The translations under genes were made by a program, and so were the position numbers. The notes under the pieces were generated by a model. The model was given only the letters and a program-made list of their open reading frames with translations. It did not search any database and was not told the origin of the DNA. A stretch of DNA of 64,000 nucleotides from Triplophysa rosa (lineage: Eukaryota; Chordata; Actinopteri; Cypriniformes; Nemacheilidae), in assembly GCF_024868665.1 (NCBI RefSeq), contig NC_079893.1:16751311-16815310 (forward strand). Direction: 5' to 3'. The first letter of the stretch is position 1. The number at the start of each line of letters is the position of its first letter. Shown piece after piece: positions 1 through 9,680 of the stretch.

Positions 1-330
1 AGCTTATCTCTGCGAAACTTGGTATGGTTCATCATTACTATATATTCTGAGAGGACCTGTAAAGTTATTGGCTAGCTCCCCCTAATGGTCAAGGGGTAAA
101 ACTTAATTAATTAAAATACTTATAACATGAAAAATTATTCATGATGTCATTTGATTTACATTGCTAGATTTGTTTTTCTCAAGCTGTGTAACGTAAGGGT
201 CGTGTGGCTATATCTTCACAACACTTGTGTATTGACACGAAACTTGGTATCCTCACTGACACATCTTATCTGCCTCATAAAAACTTGTTGACAGCGCCAC
301 TTAGTGGTCAAAACCTATAAGCGATTGAAT
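1..330. repeat. Dispersed teleost repeat, copy 1
   Basis: The stretch carries phrases such as 'cgaaacttggta' and 'agcgccacttagtggtc' in a loose array. The same phrases recur at 39280-40080. No ORF is present. The family name is not known to me. The window edge cuts the copy on the left. Confidence 0.4.
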
Positions 331-782
331 TGTGTTCTAAGTGTCTTTTGCTGTGTTTTTAAACTTTACAAAATCAAGAGAGGAATTAATCAATTCAGTC
401 GATTAAGTGTATTCATTTGGTCCAAATTCTGATATTAACTCGCTTGAAAGTTCTTGAAGGATTGAATTTGATTCATGTATAATAAAAGAGAAATGCTATT
501 TATAAATAAGTGGACGTTTTCAATTTGAGGTGTTATTAAAGCACTTCAACACCCTTGTTGAAAAAAAACAATCTAAATCATACAAGAAATACTATTAATG
601 GTTGTTATGGGTTTTTTTAGCAGAGCCCTTCAAGGGAAACTGAAAAATGGAAATTCTGCCATGAACACAAATTAAGAGCTTTTTGACTTCCGCCCATAGA
701 CAGCAATGTAACTGACATTCTGTGCTTTTAATGTCAGTTATGTTGCCTAATTTGTGTTCCGAAGATAAACGGATGTCCTAGG

Positions 783-945
783 GATGTCGAACGACTAGCG
801 CAGTGGTTAGAGCATGGAGTAAGCAACACCAAGGCCATGGGTTCGTTCCCAGGGATTGCACATCCTCATTCACCAATGTATAGTATAATGCAGCGTAAGT
901 CGCTTAGGATAAAATCGTCTGCTAAATGCATCAATGTAATTCATG
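783..945 (+). repeat. tRNA-derived SINE
   Basis: Pol III box A-like (tagcgcagtggttagagc) and box B-like (gggttcgttccc) motifs lie about 40 bp apart at the 5' end. A tail containing 'tcgtctgctaaatgcat' follows, which is the LINE-related 3' tail seen in many fish SINEs. The internal promoter order and tail fit a SINE rather than a functional tRNA, because no cloverleaf acceptor stem is evident. The flanks 331-782 and 946-1430 are AT-rich with nothing recognisable. Confidence 0.6.
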
Positions 946-1432
946 GTTTACCTTTAAAAAGTACCAAATAACACAGGAAACAAAAGAAACATGCAAGTGA
1001 ACAGTCAGGGCTATAAGAAGTGAATAAGAAAATACATTGTAACCTTGTAAAAAGTAAAATAACACTTCACAATAAGATAAACACCAAACATTAGAGTGCG
1101 ATACACATATGTAAGGCCAACTTTGTGGTACATTAAAATAAATCTTTGTAGCTGACTACGCCACCCAGAGTTTAAAAGAGACCCTGGGAACTCTTTCTAG
1201 AAAAATACAGGTTATTTTCTGGGGGGGACTGTGGAAATTAACAGACAAAGACAAAATTTCACTACAATAATTGATTGCAATAAAAATGTAAAAGGACAAC
1301 AGAAAATGTAGGAAAAGCAAAAGCAAGTGTACAGTTCATAGGCAGTCCCAATTCGTCACAGTCTCTGCTCATCATCAAGCTTTAGACATCCCAGTCCCAG
1401 ATACCGCCATGCAAACAACAGACCAATTTGGA

Positions 1433-1458
1433 GTCGACGTCACGGTTACGTCACTGCC
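1433..1458 (+). promoter_or_regulatory. Paired CRE-like sites upstream of THAP exon
   Basis: Two ACGTCAC-type sites (gacgtcac and ttacgtcac) lie about 90 bp before the THAP start codon in a locally CpG-rich stretch. This resembles a CREB/ATF-responsive promoter. Assignment as a promoter is inference. Confidence 0.35.
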
Positions 1459-1538
1459 AGCTGCGCGCGCATCACGGTGGCAGAAAAACAGCCGAAACAA
1501 ACCATGAACACGTGAAACGGGCAAGACTTCTCAAAAAA

Positions 1539-1726
1539 ATGTTGTGTTGTGCTTTTGGGTGTCAAAATAGGAATGCCAAAAAAGATGGGCTTCATTTTTA
1601 TAGAATACCGTCATCAAAGACACCATTCCAAGCTAAACGTAGACGTTTATGGTTGCAAGCAGTTAAACGGATAGACTGGACTGACGAAGTCATTCAGAAT
1701 TCTCGTCTCTGCAGTGCTCATTTCAG
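1539..1726 (+). CDS. THAP-domain protein, first coding exon (partial gene)
   Basis: The exon encodes a THAP zinc-finger DNA-binding domain from the first residue. C3-x4-C8 is the first zinc pair, a FYRIP block near 20-24 carries the conserved proline, W38 is the conserved tryptophan, and C58-x2-H61 is the second zinc pair. The exon ends CAG|GTAAGT in phase 2, a consensus splice donor. The AVPTF end of the domain should lie in the next exon, which I could not find downstream. ATG 1539 is preferred over the upstream in-frame codons because THAP proteins normally start two to four residues before the first cysteine. THAP domains occur in host transcription factors and in P-element or Kolobok-type transposases, and this exon alone cannot tell which. 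Downstream DNA (1727-2300) is AT-rich. Confidence 0.75.
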
Positions 1727-2300
1727 GTAAGTTAAGTTTCTCCACTCAATCAATGATGTAGTTTAGAACAATGACGGAGCTAGAGTTTTATATATGGGGT
1801 GGCCAAGGCTACTTCAGGGGGTCCACATACCATGACAGAAAATGTGTGTCTAACCCTGACCTGGCATCAAATTATAAAAATAAAAAAATCCCAGGATTGC
1901 TGATATGTATGTAGATGATGTATGTAGATGAAATAAATAATAAAATATAAATAATGAAAATGTTGAAAACATAGCTTAACCTTGATAACTTGTTCAATTT
2001 AAACAGAAACAAAGCAGCACCAGAGGGTCTTTAAATTGATGTGGATCAGAGCAGCATATATCTGATAAAACATAAACTCATTCCATAGGACTGCAAGATT
2101 AAAACAAAATCATTGATGCTGATTATTGCCCTTGATGTTGTCATCTTGATTATTACTTTCAGATATTAGGATAAATGAACACTTGTCACACGCTACAAAA
2201 CAAGCCGAGAAGCGTTTATGAATTATTGTATTGCTGTTTTATTGCTTTTTTGATTCTCTTAAGGAACATACAAAACAGTTATTCAAACGGGAAATATGTG

Positions 2301-3904
2301 CAAACCCGATTCCAAAAAAGTTGGGACACTGTACAAATTGTGAATAAAAACAGAATGCAATGATGTGGATGTTTCAAATTTCAATATTTTATTCAGAATA
2401 CAACATAGATGACATATCAAATGTTTAAACTGAGAGAATGTATCATTTTAAGGGAAAAATAAGTTGATTTTAAATTTCATGGCATCAACACATCTCAAAA
2501 AAGTTGGGACAAGGCCATGTTTACCACTGTGTGGCATCCCCTCTTCTTTTTATAACAGTCTGCAAACGTCTGGGGACTGAGGAGACAAGTTGCTCAAGTT
2601 TAGGAATAGGAATGTTGTCCCATTCTTGTCTAATACAGGCTTCTAGTTGCTCGACTGTCTTAGGTCTTCTTTGTCGCATCTTCCTCTTTATGATGCGCCA
2701 AATGTTTTCTATGGGTGAAAGATCTGGACTGCAGGCTGGCCATTTCAGTACCCGGATCCTTCTTCTACGCAGCCATGATGTTGTAATTGATGCAGTATGT
2801 GGTCTGGCATTGTCATGTTGGAAAATGCAAGGTCTTCCCTGAAAGAGACGACGTCTGGATGGGAGCATATGTTGTTCTAGAACTTGGATATACCTTTCAG
2901 CATTGATGGTGCCTTTCCAGATGTGTAAGCTGCCCATGCCACACGCACTCATGCAACCCCATACCATCAGAGATGCAGGCTTCTGAACTGAGCGCTGATA
3001 ACAACTTGGGTTGTCCTTGTCCTCTTTAGTCCGGATGACATGGCGTCCCAGTTTTCCAAAAAGAACTTCAAATTTTGATTCGTCTGACCACAGAACAGTT
3101 TTCCACTTTGCCACAGTCCATTTTAAATGAGCCTTGGCCCAGAGAAAACGCCTGCGCTTCTGGATCATGTTTAGATATGGCTTCTTTTTTGACCTATAGA
3201 GTTTTAGCCGGCAACGGCGAATGGCACGGTGGATTGTGTTCACCGACAATGTTTTCTGGAAGTATTCCTGAGCCCATGTTGTGATTTCCATTACAGTAGC
3301 ATTCCTGTATGTGATGCAGTGCCGTCTAAGGGCCCGAAGATCACGGGCATCCAGTATGGTTTTCCGGCCTTGACCCTTACGCACAGAGATTGTTCCAGAT
3401 TCTCTGAATCTTTGGATGATATTATGCACTGTAGATGATGATAACTTCAAACTCTTTGCAATTTTTCTCTGAGAAACTCCTTTCTGATATTGCTCCACTA
3501 TTTTTCGCCGCAGCATTGGGGGAATTGGTGATCCTCTGCCCATCTTGACTTCTGAGAGACACTGCCACTCTGAGAGGCTCTTTTTATACCCAATCATGTT
3601 GCCAATTGACCTAATAAGTTGCAAATTGGTCCTCCAGCTGTTCCTTATATGTACATTTAACTTTTCCGGCCTCTTATTGCTACCTGTCCCAACTTTATTG
3701 GAATGTGTAGCTCTCATGAAATCCAAAATGAGCCAATATTTGGCATGACATTTCAAAATGTCTCACTTTCAACATTTGATATGTTATCTATATTCTATTG
3801 TGAATAAAATATAAGTTTATGAGATTCGTATTTTACGTAAATTATTGCATTCCTTTTTTATTCACAATTTGTACAGTGTCCCAACTTTTTTGGAATCGGG
3901 TTTG
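2301..3904 (-). mobile_element. Tc1-like transposon with IR/DR ends
   Basis: The ends are near-perfect inverted repeats starting CAAACCCGATTCCAAAAAAG. The conserved stretch runs for about 50 bp, and shorter inner direct repeats ('aaaaaagttgggac' types) lie near 2490 and 3690, giving the IR/DR layout known for fish Tc1 elements. TA flanks the right end; the left flank reads TG, a likely mutated TA. The element is 1604 bp with one intact transposase gene, which is rare for fish Tc1 copies. Confidence 0.93.
2521..3543 (-). CDS. Tc1 transposase, DD34E, intact
   Basis: This 340-aa ORF has the normal Tc1 length. It begins MGRGSPIPP and has an N-terminal paired-like helix-turn-helix region (about residues 5-110; KIVEQYQKG, SSSTVHNIIQRF). 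The catalytic domain shows LWSDESKF (first D), FQHDNARPH (second D) and PDLSPIEN (E), with exactly 34 residues between the second D and the E. A basic, AT-hook-like 'GQGRKTI' lies between the two HTH halves. The frame is open further upstream for 71 codons, but that part is transposon non-coding DNA, so the internal methionine is chosen as start. No stop or frameshift is seen. The protein would cut and paste the element at TA sites; whether it is still active cannot be told from sequence. Confidence 0.95.
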   Translation of the reverse strand: MGRGSPIPPMLRRKIVEQYQKGVSQRKIAKSLKLSSSTVHNIIQRFRESGTISVRKGQGRKTILDARDLRALRRHCITYRNATVMEITTWAQEYFQKTLSVNTIHRAIRRCRLKLYRSKKKPYLNMIQKRRRFLWAKAHLKWTVAKWKTVLWSDESKFEVLFGKLGRHVIRTKEDKDNPSCYQRSVQKPASLMVWGCMSACGMGSLHIWKGTINAERYIQVLEQHMLPSRRRLFQGRPCIFQHDNARPHTASITTSWLRRRRIRVLKWPACSPDLSPIENIWRIIKRKMRQRRPKTVEQLEACIRQEWDNIPIPKLEQLVSSVPRRLQTVIKRRGDATQW

Positions 3905-4460
3905 TAGAAAACAAACAAAGAACATCCAACATCACTAAAACACTCAATGGCTTCAGGTAATACAGTAAAGAGTCTGACTACTATTGAATCTCTTTCTTAC
4001 ATCGTATCTGTACTCGGTTGTTAGTGATAAACTTTTTGAGCGTGACGCACTTCAGCAAAGCTCTTCTTCACTGATGAATCATTTAAACGCCTCTGATTGG
4101 TCAGAATATTCATACCCTGAACTTGATTGGCTGTAATGCCAAAGCTGTAGCAGAGCAAAGAAGCGGTCATCCACATTCGTTCATTTTCACCTAATCTTAT
4201 TTAGATTGCGACTGTCATATCTAGTTTTTTTTATTATGCATGGACTGTTTTTCCTCTTTTGTCTTGAACTTGGAGAGCAGATTTGTTCACCTTGTTGTCA
4301 TTTTTTCCAAAGCCTCTGTTAATTTCCGACCCTGATGTAAACAATGTATGTTATGTTGGGAACCGATTTACTATCTGTTAATGGAGCCTAACATAAACTT
4401 ACACAATGAAAAGTTGTTTAGGAATCCTAAAGCCAAGGCTAAAGAGGGAAACTTATTTCT

Positions 4461-4790
4461 TCCCAGCAACCAATTTCACGTCTAAAAGACGTCTAATAGA
4501 CATCTAAACATAGCCCTGACGTCTAGGCTAAAACAGGTCTAAATGTGGGCTGTCAGTGAAAATCTAATAGAAGTCTATCCATAGACCAAGAATAGACTAG
4601 CCGTCAATTAGACGGCTATTAAACGACTACATGTATACGTCTAATAGATGGTGAATATGGGTCTAGGCTAAAACTAGGCTAAATGTGGGCTGTCAATGAA
4701 AATCTAATAGACGTCTAACCATAACCTAAAAATAGACGTCTAACCGTAGAATAGCCCAAGAATAGACCAGTCATCAAACAGTCAAAATGT
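4461..4790 (+). repeat. Left end and subterminal repeats of an EnSpm/CMC-like element (outer)
   Basis: The stretch starts CCCAGCAACC and is packed with degenerate GTCTA/TAGAC units, for example 'gacgtctaatagac'. It includes a longer repeated phrase ('aggctaaatgtgggctgtca' type) at about 4530 and 4670. Subterminal motif arrays behind a short CCCAG terminus suggest a CACTA/EnSpm-like DNA transposon end. The matching right end was not identified with certainty. The region 3905-4460 holds no recognised feature except two inverted CCAAT boxes near 4095-4135. Confidence 0.5.
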
Positions 4791-4986
4791 AAAGTTTTTA
4801 TTATGTAAAAGAGAAATTTCACAAGTTAGACAAATTATAAAATTATAAAAGAATAATAAAGAAAATACAATACAGAAAATTACAAAAAGCATTTATAAAT
4901 ACAACTTAAAATGCAATAAACAATATTAAAATAAATATAAGAAGTTATTTCAAATATTTTTTCATTTGTTTTCTGTTACTAGGTAC

Positions 4987-6014
4987 TTATTTCTTGGGTT
5001 TACTTATATACCCCCCCCCTGCTCTCCCTGGTGCTTCCTTGAAATGCTCTCCAATTGCATTTACGATGTCAAACTCTGTTCCCTTTGGAAAATTGGTCAT
5101 CACAGCATCTGTCAAATACAAAATAAATTAATGAGAAACTCTGACATCATAATCTTTACTTCACAATAAACAATAATAATGACAAAGTACACTGTACATC
5201 ATTTGTAGCGAAGTGGTGTAAAATAACCTTTCAACATGTGGTGTGACCAATAATAGCAGTAACTGTATTACATAAAAAAACTAATCTAATTGCTGTATGT
5301 AATAAATAAATGTATTTTTTTTTAGATTAGATTAGATTCAACTTTATTGTCATTGCACATGTACAAGTACAAGGCAACGAAATGTGACCTCTGCATTTAA
5401 CCCATCCAGAGAGTAGTGAACACACGCACAGTGTGAAATAAGAATCACTAATACAGCATGCTTAAGTGAATGATATTTTTTACATTTTTAACCATTTGTA
5501 TAAGAGTTTAATAATTACTTTAAAAAAATCTTATTAATACAAATTCTTTGTTTATAACCACTTACAATATTTAGAACTTGAAAAAAAACTAAGCAGCTTT
5601 AAAAATGTATTAATTTTAAGATGAAGCATAGTTGCATTACAATGTTTTTTAAGGATATGGCCAATTTACCTAGATGAAAAACATAAAAATCCCTTATTTT
5701 TGTTAACATTTCGTATACTGATATATGTATTGTTACACACACACACCTCTTATGACTGTGAATACTGCAGTCTTCTCAAATGCCTCCTCCTGCAGTGGAC
5801 CACCCCCCTTCATATTAAATTTGGACATAAGACAATTCTTTAAAAACCTAAAAATGTTAAAAAATTAAGTGGTTAACAATTGTTGACGAAGACATTTTAA
5901 ACATTATTTTTTTATTTTTACTTTTCATTGGGACCTCATGAAAAAAATAAGTATGAAGAACTACGCTTTACCTATCCAGCATCATTCTTGCACTGTCCTT
6001 GAGGTTTCTTCCTC
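4987..6014 (-). pseudogene. DUF4806-type gene, last three exons (5' part missing)
   Basis: Three minus-strand exons splice in phase with GT/AG borders: 6014-5972, 5847-5747 and 5108-4987. The product is about 88 aa, starting GGRNLKDSARMM, continuing through KFNMKGGG, VIRDAVMTNFP and EHFKEAPGRAGG, and ending at a TAA. This matches the C-terminal half of the DUF4806-type domain as I know it (GG..vkd..RR.L..., fNwkG, vI.dAVr.n, APdR). A minus-strand AATAAA lies near 4800. The acceptor of the first exon leads into sequence (6015-6640) where no upstream exon is recognisable, so the N-terminal half is absent. It lies directly inside the CCCAGCAACC end at 4461. The molecular function is unknown. A SINE-type tail is inserted in its last intron. 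Confidence 0.6.
5310..5455 (-). repeat. SINE/LINE 3' tail fragment
   Basis: The fragment contains 'caactttattgtcattgc' and 'aacccatccagagagtagtg', also found at 35460-35500. Read on the minus strand it is the 3' part of a SINE with an AATCTA-type simple tail. It is 5' truncated. Confidence 0.45.
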
Positions 6015-6640
6015 CTATTTTGCACAGTTTTCAAACTCAGCCAACGTTAACAGTTTCAGGACTTGATGATTTTGCTATCAATTTCCCAGCAAGAAGCATA
6101 ACACAGCACAACTCAAGTGTAGAAACAACCTTTTAGCCTGCTAGCTAATTTTAGCCAAACTCAAACTACATGGCAGTTGACAATGTGCGCATCATTTTGT
6201 TTCAGTTCCTTTGTGTCCAACAAGTAAAACTCAATCACATTAATAAAACAATACAAAATGTACGTACCCAACAGTAGTTTTGTAATACTCGGTCACTTTT
6301 CGAAATAAACCAAACCGCCATTCCCAAGTCCTCCTCCGCCATGGCCTTTCTGAAACGGAAATGCGTCATCGCACTCTCGCGAGATCGCGGGATTTTGAAA
6401 CAAAATTACATTGTTGAATTCAGAAAAATGTACAAAGGGCATAAAGAAACAGGCGTGTTACAGTACACGAGCACGTCAGTTAAGTTAGCATTTAAAGCTA
6501 ACTACAACGTGGCGTGTACTGTTACACTGATATCTGCTTAAATGTTACAGTTCACATAATAACAAATAATGTAGATAAATAATGAACACATGTGAAATAG
6601 AAAAGAAAGATACATACTAGATCAAATCAAAATGTTCTTC

Positions 6641-6840
6641 TCCAGCTAACAAAAAAAGGTCCCCAGAACGTCCCCTAAATGACCTCAGCGAACGTCCCCC
6701 AAACGTCGGTGTGTAGGGTCCTCTTGCCGTCCCCGGACGCTCAAGGGGACGGTCACGGGACTTTCAGCGGACGTTCGGGACTTTCAGCGGACGTTCGGGA
6801 CGTTTAGGGGACGTTCGCCCAAAGTCGCTGGAACGTCATT
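6641..6840. repeat. Left subterminal array of the inner element
   Basis: The array has repeated aacgtccc and ggacgttcggg units, including two copies of 'cgggactttcagcggacgtt' spaced 20 bp apart (about 6756 and 6776). It is GC-rich in AT-rich surroundings. The motif matches the right array at 28948-29165 in inverted orientation. Such arrays usually bind an accessory transposition protein in EnSpm-type elements. The stretch 6841-7719 is AT-rich with LTR-like phrases near 6940-7160 and no recognisable exon. Confidence 0.6.
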
Positions 6841-8297
6841 TTTTTTTATTGATAATAACATACATGCGAGACATTGTAGTCACGTGTGGTTGTAGCTCTA
6901 TAACACGCACGACAAAGGAGTAGAATTTCAAAAAGGGTTATCTTTAATAAATCCACAAGAAGGAGCAACAAAGGAACATAAACCACATAAAACCAAAACG
7001 ATACCAGACAAAATAATGGCAGCACGGAGCAAAACACGGGACTCAAATACATGGGGAAACGTAATCAAGGAGAACAGAAACAGGTGAGGAACTAATTAAC
7101 AACTATATGGAAACAAATGAGGGAACACAGGCAAAATAACAGCACATATCAGCATATGCATGATCAGCACTCTCCTCCGCCTTCAATACCACGGCTGAGG
7201 TGAGACCCTTGAGCAAAGCACCGATCCCCCAACTGCTCCCCGGTCACCTGCTGCCCACTCCAGGTGTTTGTTCACGGTGTGTGTGTGGTCACTTTGGATG
7301 GGTTTAATGCAGAGAACAAATTCTGTGTATGGAACACCATACTTGGCCTCACGTCACATCATTTTCACTTTCACTGTGCATAATTCCCTTTATAAATACC
7401 AAAGTTTTATAAATGAGACCCCAGATATCAGAAAAATATCAGTCTATACACAGTGTTTTCTATGTGGGGTGAGAAGAAAAATATACAAATCATGCTTTAA
7501 AAAAATCTTTATAGACTTTGAGAGATCACATGGGTTATTAAACCATAAACATCTGAGCCATCAGTAAAAACCTTTTAAATATAATGCTGTTTTCAAGATA
7601 GCCCATTAACTGAATATTTATGTGCTGAAAACCAACTTAAAATCTGTTTACAAATAATTGTTGAAAACTGACACAGACACATTATTAGTTAGGATATAGT
7701 GGCAAGTGTTGAAACTTACGTATAATAGCGTCATTGATGATGAGCTGCTGGAATTTAAGTTTTCCCTTTCGGCCCTTGTAGCTGTATCGTCCCCATAGAG
7801 AGTTGGCTCCAATTTTTTTCAGCATCCTCCTTATTCCATCTCCCAAGCTGCCGCCACCCTGAAGACACAGAAAATGAACCTACAAAAACAACAATCGGTA
7901 ATTAAACAAGAGTTAAAATGTTTTTTAAATATTACAGATTAACCATGACTAGTAATGTTGCAAGTGTTATAGGACATACAATTTTCTTTCGAAAGTCTGC
8001 GTCTTTCAGTTTGTCACACAGCTCTTCTAATTCCTCCACAGTCTTACAAGGTTCTTCTAGCACCTCTGTTATATCAGAGACAGAGGTGTTTAGTTGACTC
8101 ATAAATTGCTGCCGGGTTGTTCCGATTGCTGCTGTGACATTTTCTTGTATTTGGTCGAGTTTCAGCAATATCCTCCTCCAAATTCTCAAATAACTTGTAG
8201 ATTTCTGTCCAGAATTTGTTTTGAAACATCAATGCCATTACTAATTACAACAATAAAAAATTAAACTGACAATAAGATAATTGTGAATAATTAAAGA

Positions 8298-9375
8298 GTT
8301 ACCATCTTGAAAAGACTGTGGATTAATTACACTTCCTGAAAACAGTCACAGAAGCATTATTAAGATTAATGTCTGTATCCATGTGTAGTTATCAAAAAGA
8401 TTTATATAAATCTATAAAAAATGTATTAGTGCACCTTGATTCTGCTGGTTTGCAGAAACTGACTGATGTGGCTGCGATGGAACTAAAAACAGAAAAACAA
8501 AACCATTAGATGATCAATGACTGTTATCCCCCTTAGTTTTCCAAAAATTGCACTCTTGTTCATGCTTAAATCATAGATTTTTTTTACATTTTGTCACTTT
8601 GGAATTACAAGGTTCCATCTGACATTTTTGTCAAAATTAAGTAATTCACATGCATATTCTTATTTTGTGACAACTTATTAACATTGTGTGATGTTTTGTT
8701 TACACAATTAATATTGTGTGATGTTTTGTGATTATTTGTATATATTTTCCTAATCCCCTGGTGTTAGAGTCCAGAAATAAAAAAATATCAGTCTATACTC
8801 TATTTAGGGTGAGAAAAATATGTAAAAATCATGCTTTAAAAATATCTTTATAACCTTTAAGAGCGATTACATGGGTATTTAAACCATACACATCTGAGCT
8901 ATCAGTAAACAATGAAAGCTGCTGCAGTTTGAATTAACATAAGTCTTTTGGAGACAATTAATACAACTAACAATATGATTAAATAATTACCATTTCGAAG
9001 AGACTGTGGATTGATCATGCTTCCTGAAACCAGTCACAAAAGCATTACTATCTGTATCCATGTGTGTAGTTATCAAATAAAACGTTTATTGCACCTTGAT
9101 TCTGCTGGTTTGCAGAAACTGACTGATGTGGCTGCACTTGTGTTGTTGAAAGCGATGGAACTAAATAAAGAAAAACAAAACCATTAGATAAAACATTCTG
9201 ACTGTTAGACCCCTTAGTAGTCCAAAAATTGCACTCTTGTTCATGCTTAAGTCACTCATATTTTTACATTTTGTCACCTTGGAATTATGGTTCCATCTGA
9301 CTTTTTTTTTGTCAAAGTTAAGTTATTCACATGCATATTCTTATTCTGTAACAATTTATTAACATTGTGTGATGA
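8298..9375. repeat. Tandem duplication of two exons and introns in the DUF4806 gene
   Basis: About 400 bp from 8298 reappears at about 8988 with the same order: a 33-nt exon (GSVINPQSF versus GSMINPQSL), an intron, a Q-rich exon (QPHQSVSANQQNQ in both), and shared intron text such as 'attgcactcttgttcatgct'. Divergence is modest. The first Q-rich exon is 66 nt and the second 48 nt, so one copy lost or gained 18 nt in frame. A further intron piece (about 7420-7572) resembles 8768-8912. Confidence 0.75.
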
Positions 9376-9465
9376 TTTTTAAGTTGTGTACATTTTGGGA
9401 CTTTTGTAGAAAGGAAAAAGTTTTATCTATAATAAAATAAAATGCAAAAACTTTAAAGCTCAATG

Positions 9466-9680
9466 GCTCGGTTTCAAAGACAAGGCTTAGCCTAAACCAG
9501 TATTATGCCTTAGTTAAATTAGGCTATTTAAGTTTGCTTTTGTTAAAATGCAATAGAAAAAAACAATAGCACTGATATATTTTAAAATATGTCAGGGCAT
9601 GTTATTTTCAGTTTAGACAGCTCAAAATTCATTTTTGTCTGGGACTAGTCTAAAGCCTTGTCTGTGAAACCGGGCCAATA
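9466..9680. mobile_element. MITE with GGCCCGGTTTCA-type ends
   Basis: The left side (ggctcggtttcaaagacaag) and right side (ttgtctgtgaaaccgggcc) are inverted repeats about 210 bp apart, and both carry the 'acaaggctta' phrase. This matches a short palindromic element common in cyprinid DNA. It sits in an intron of the DUF4806-type gene. A partial relative is at 26818-26975. Confidence 0.5.

Noticed and set aside
783..860. A functional tRNA gene
   Set aside because: Box A and B are present, but no acceptor stem or convincing cloverleaf, and a SINE tail follows.
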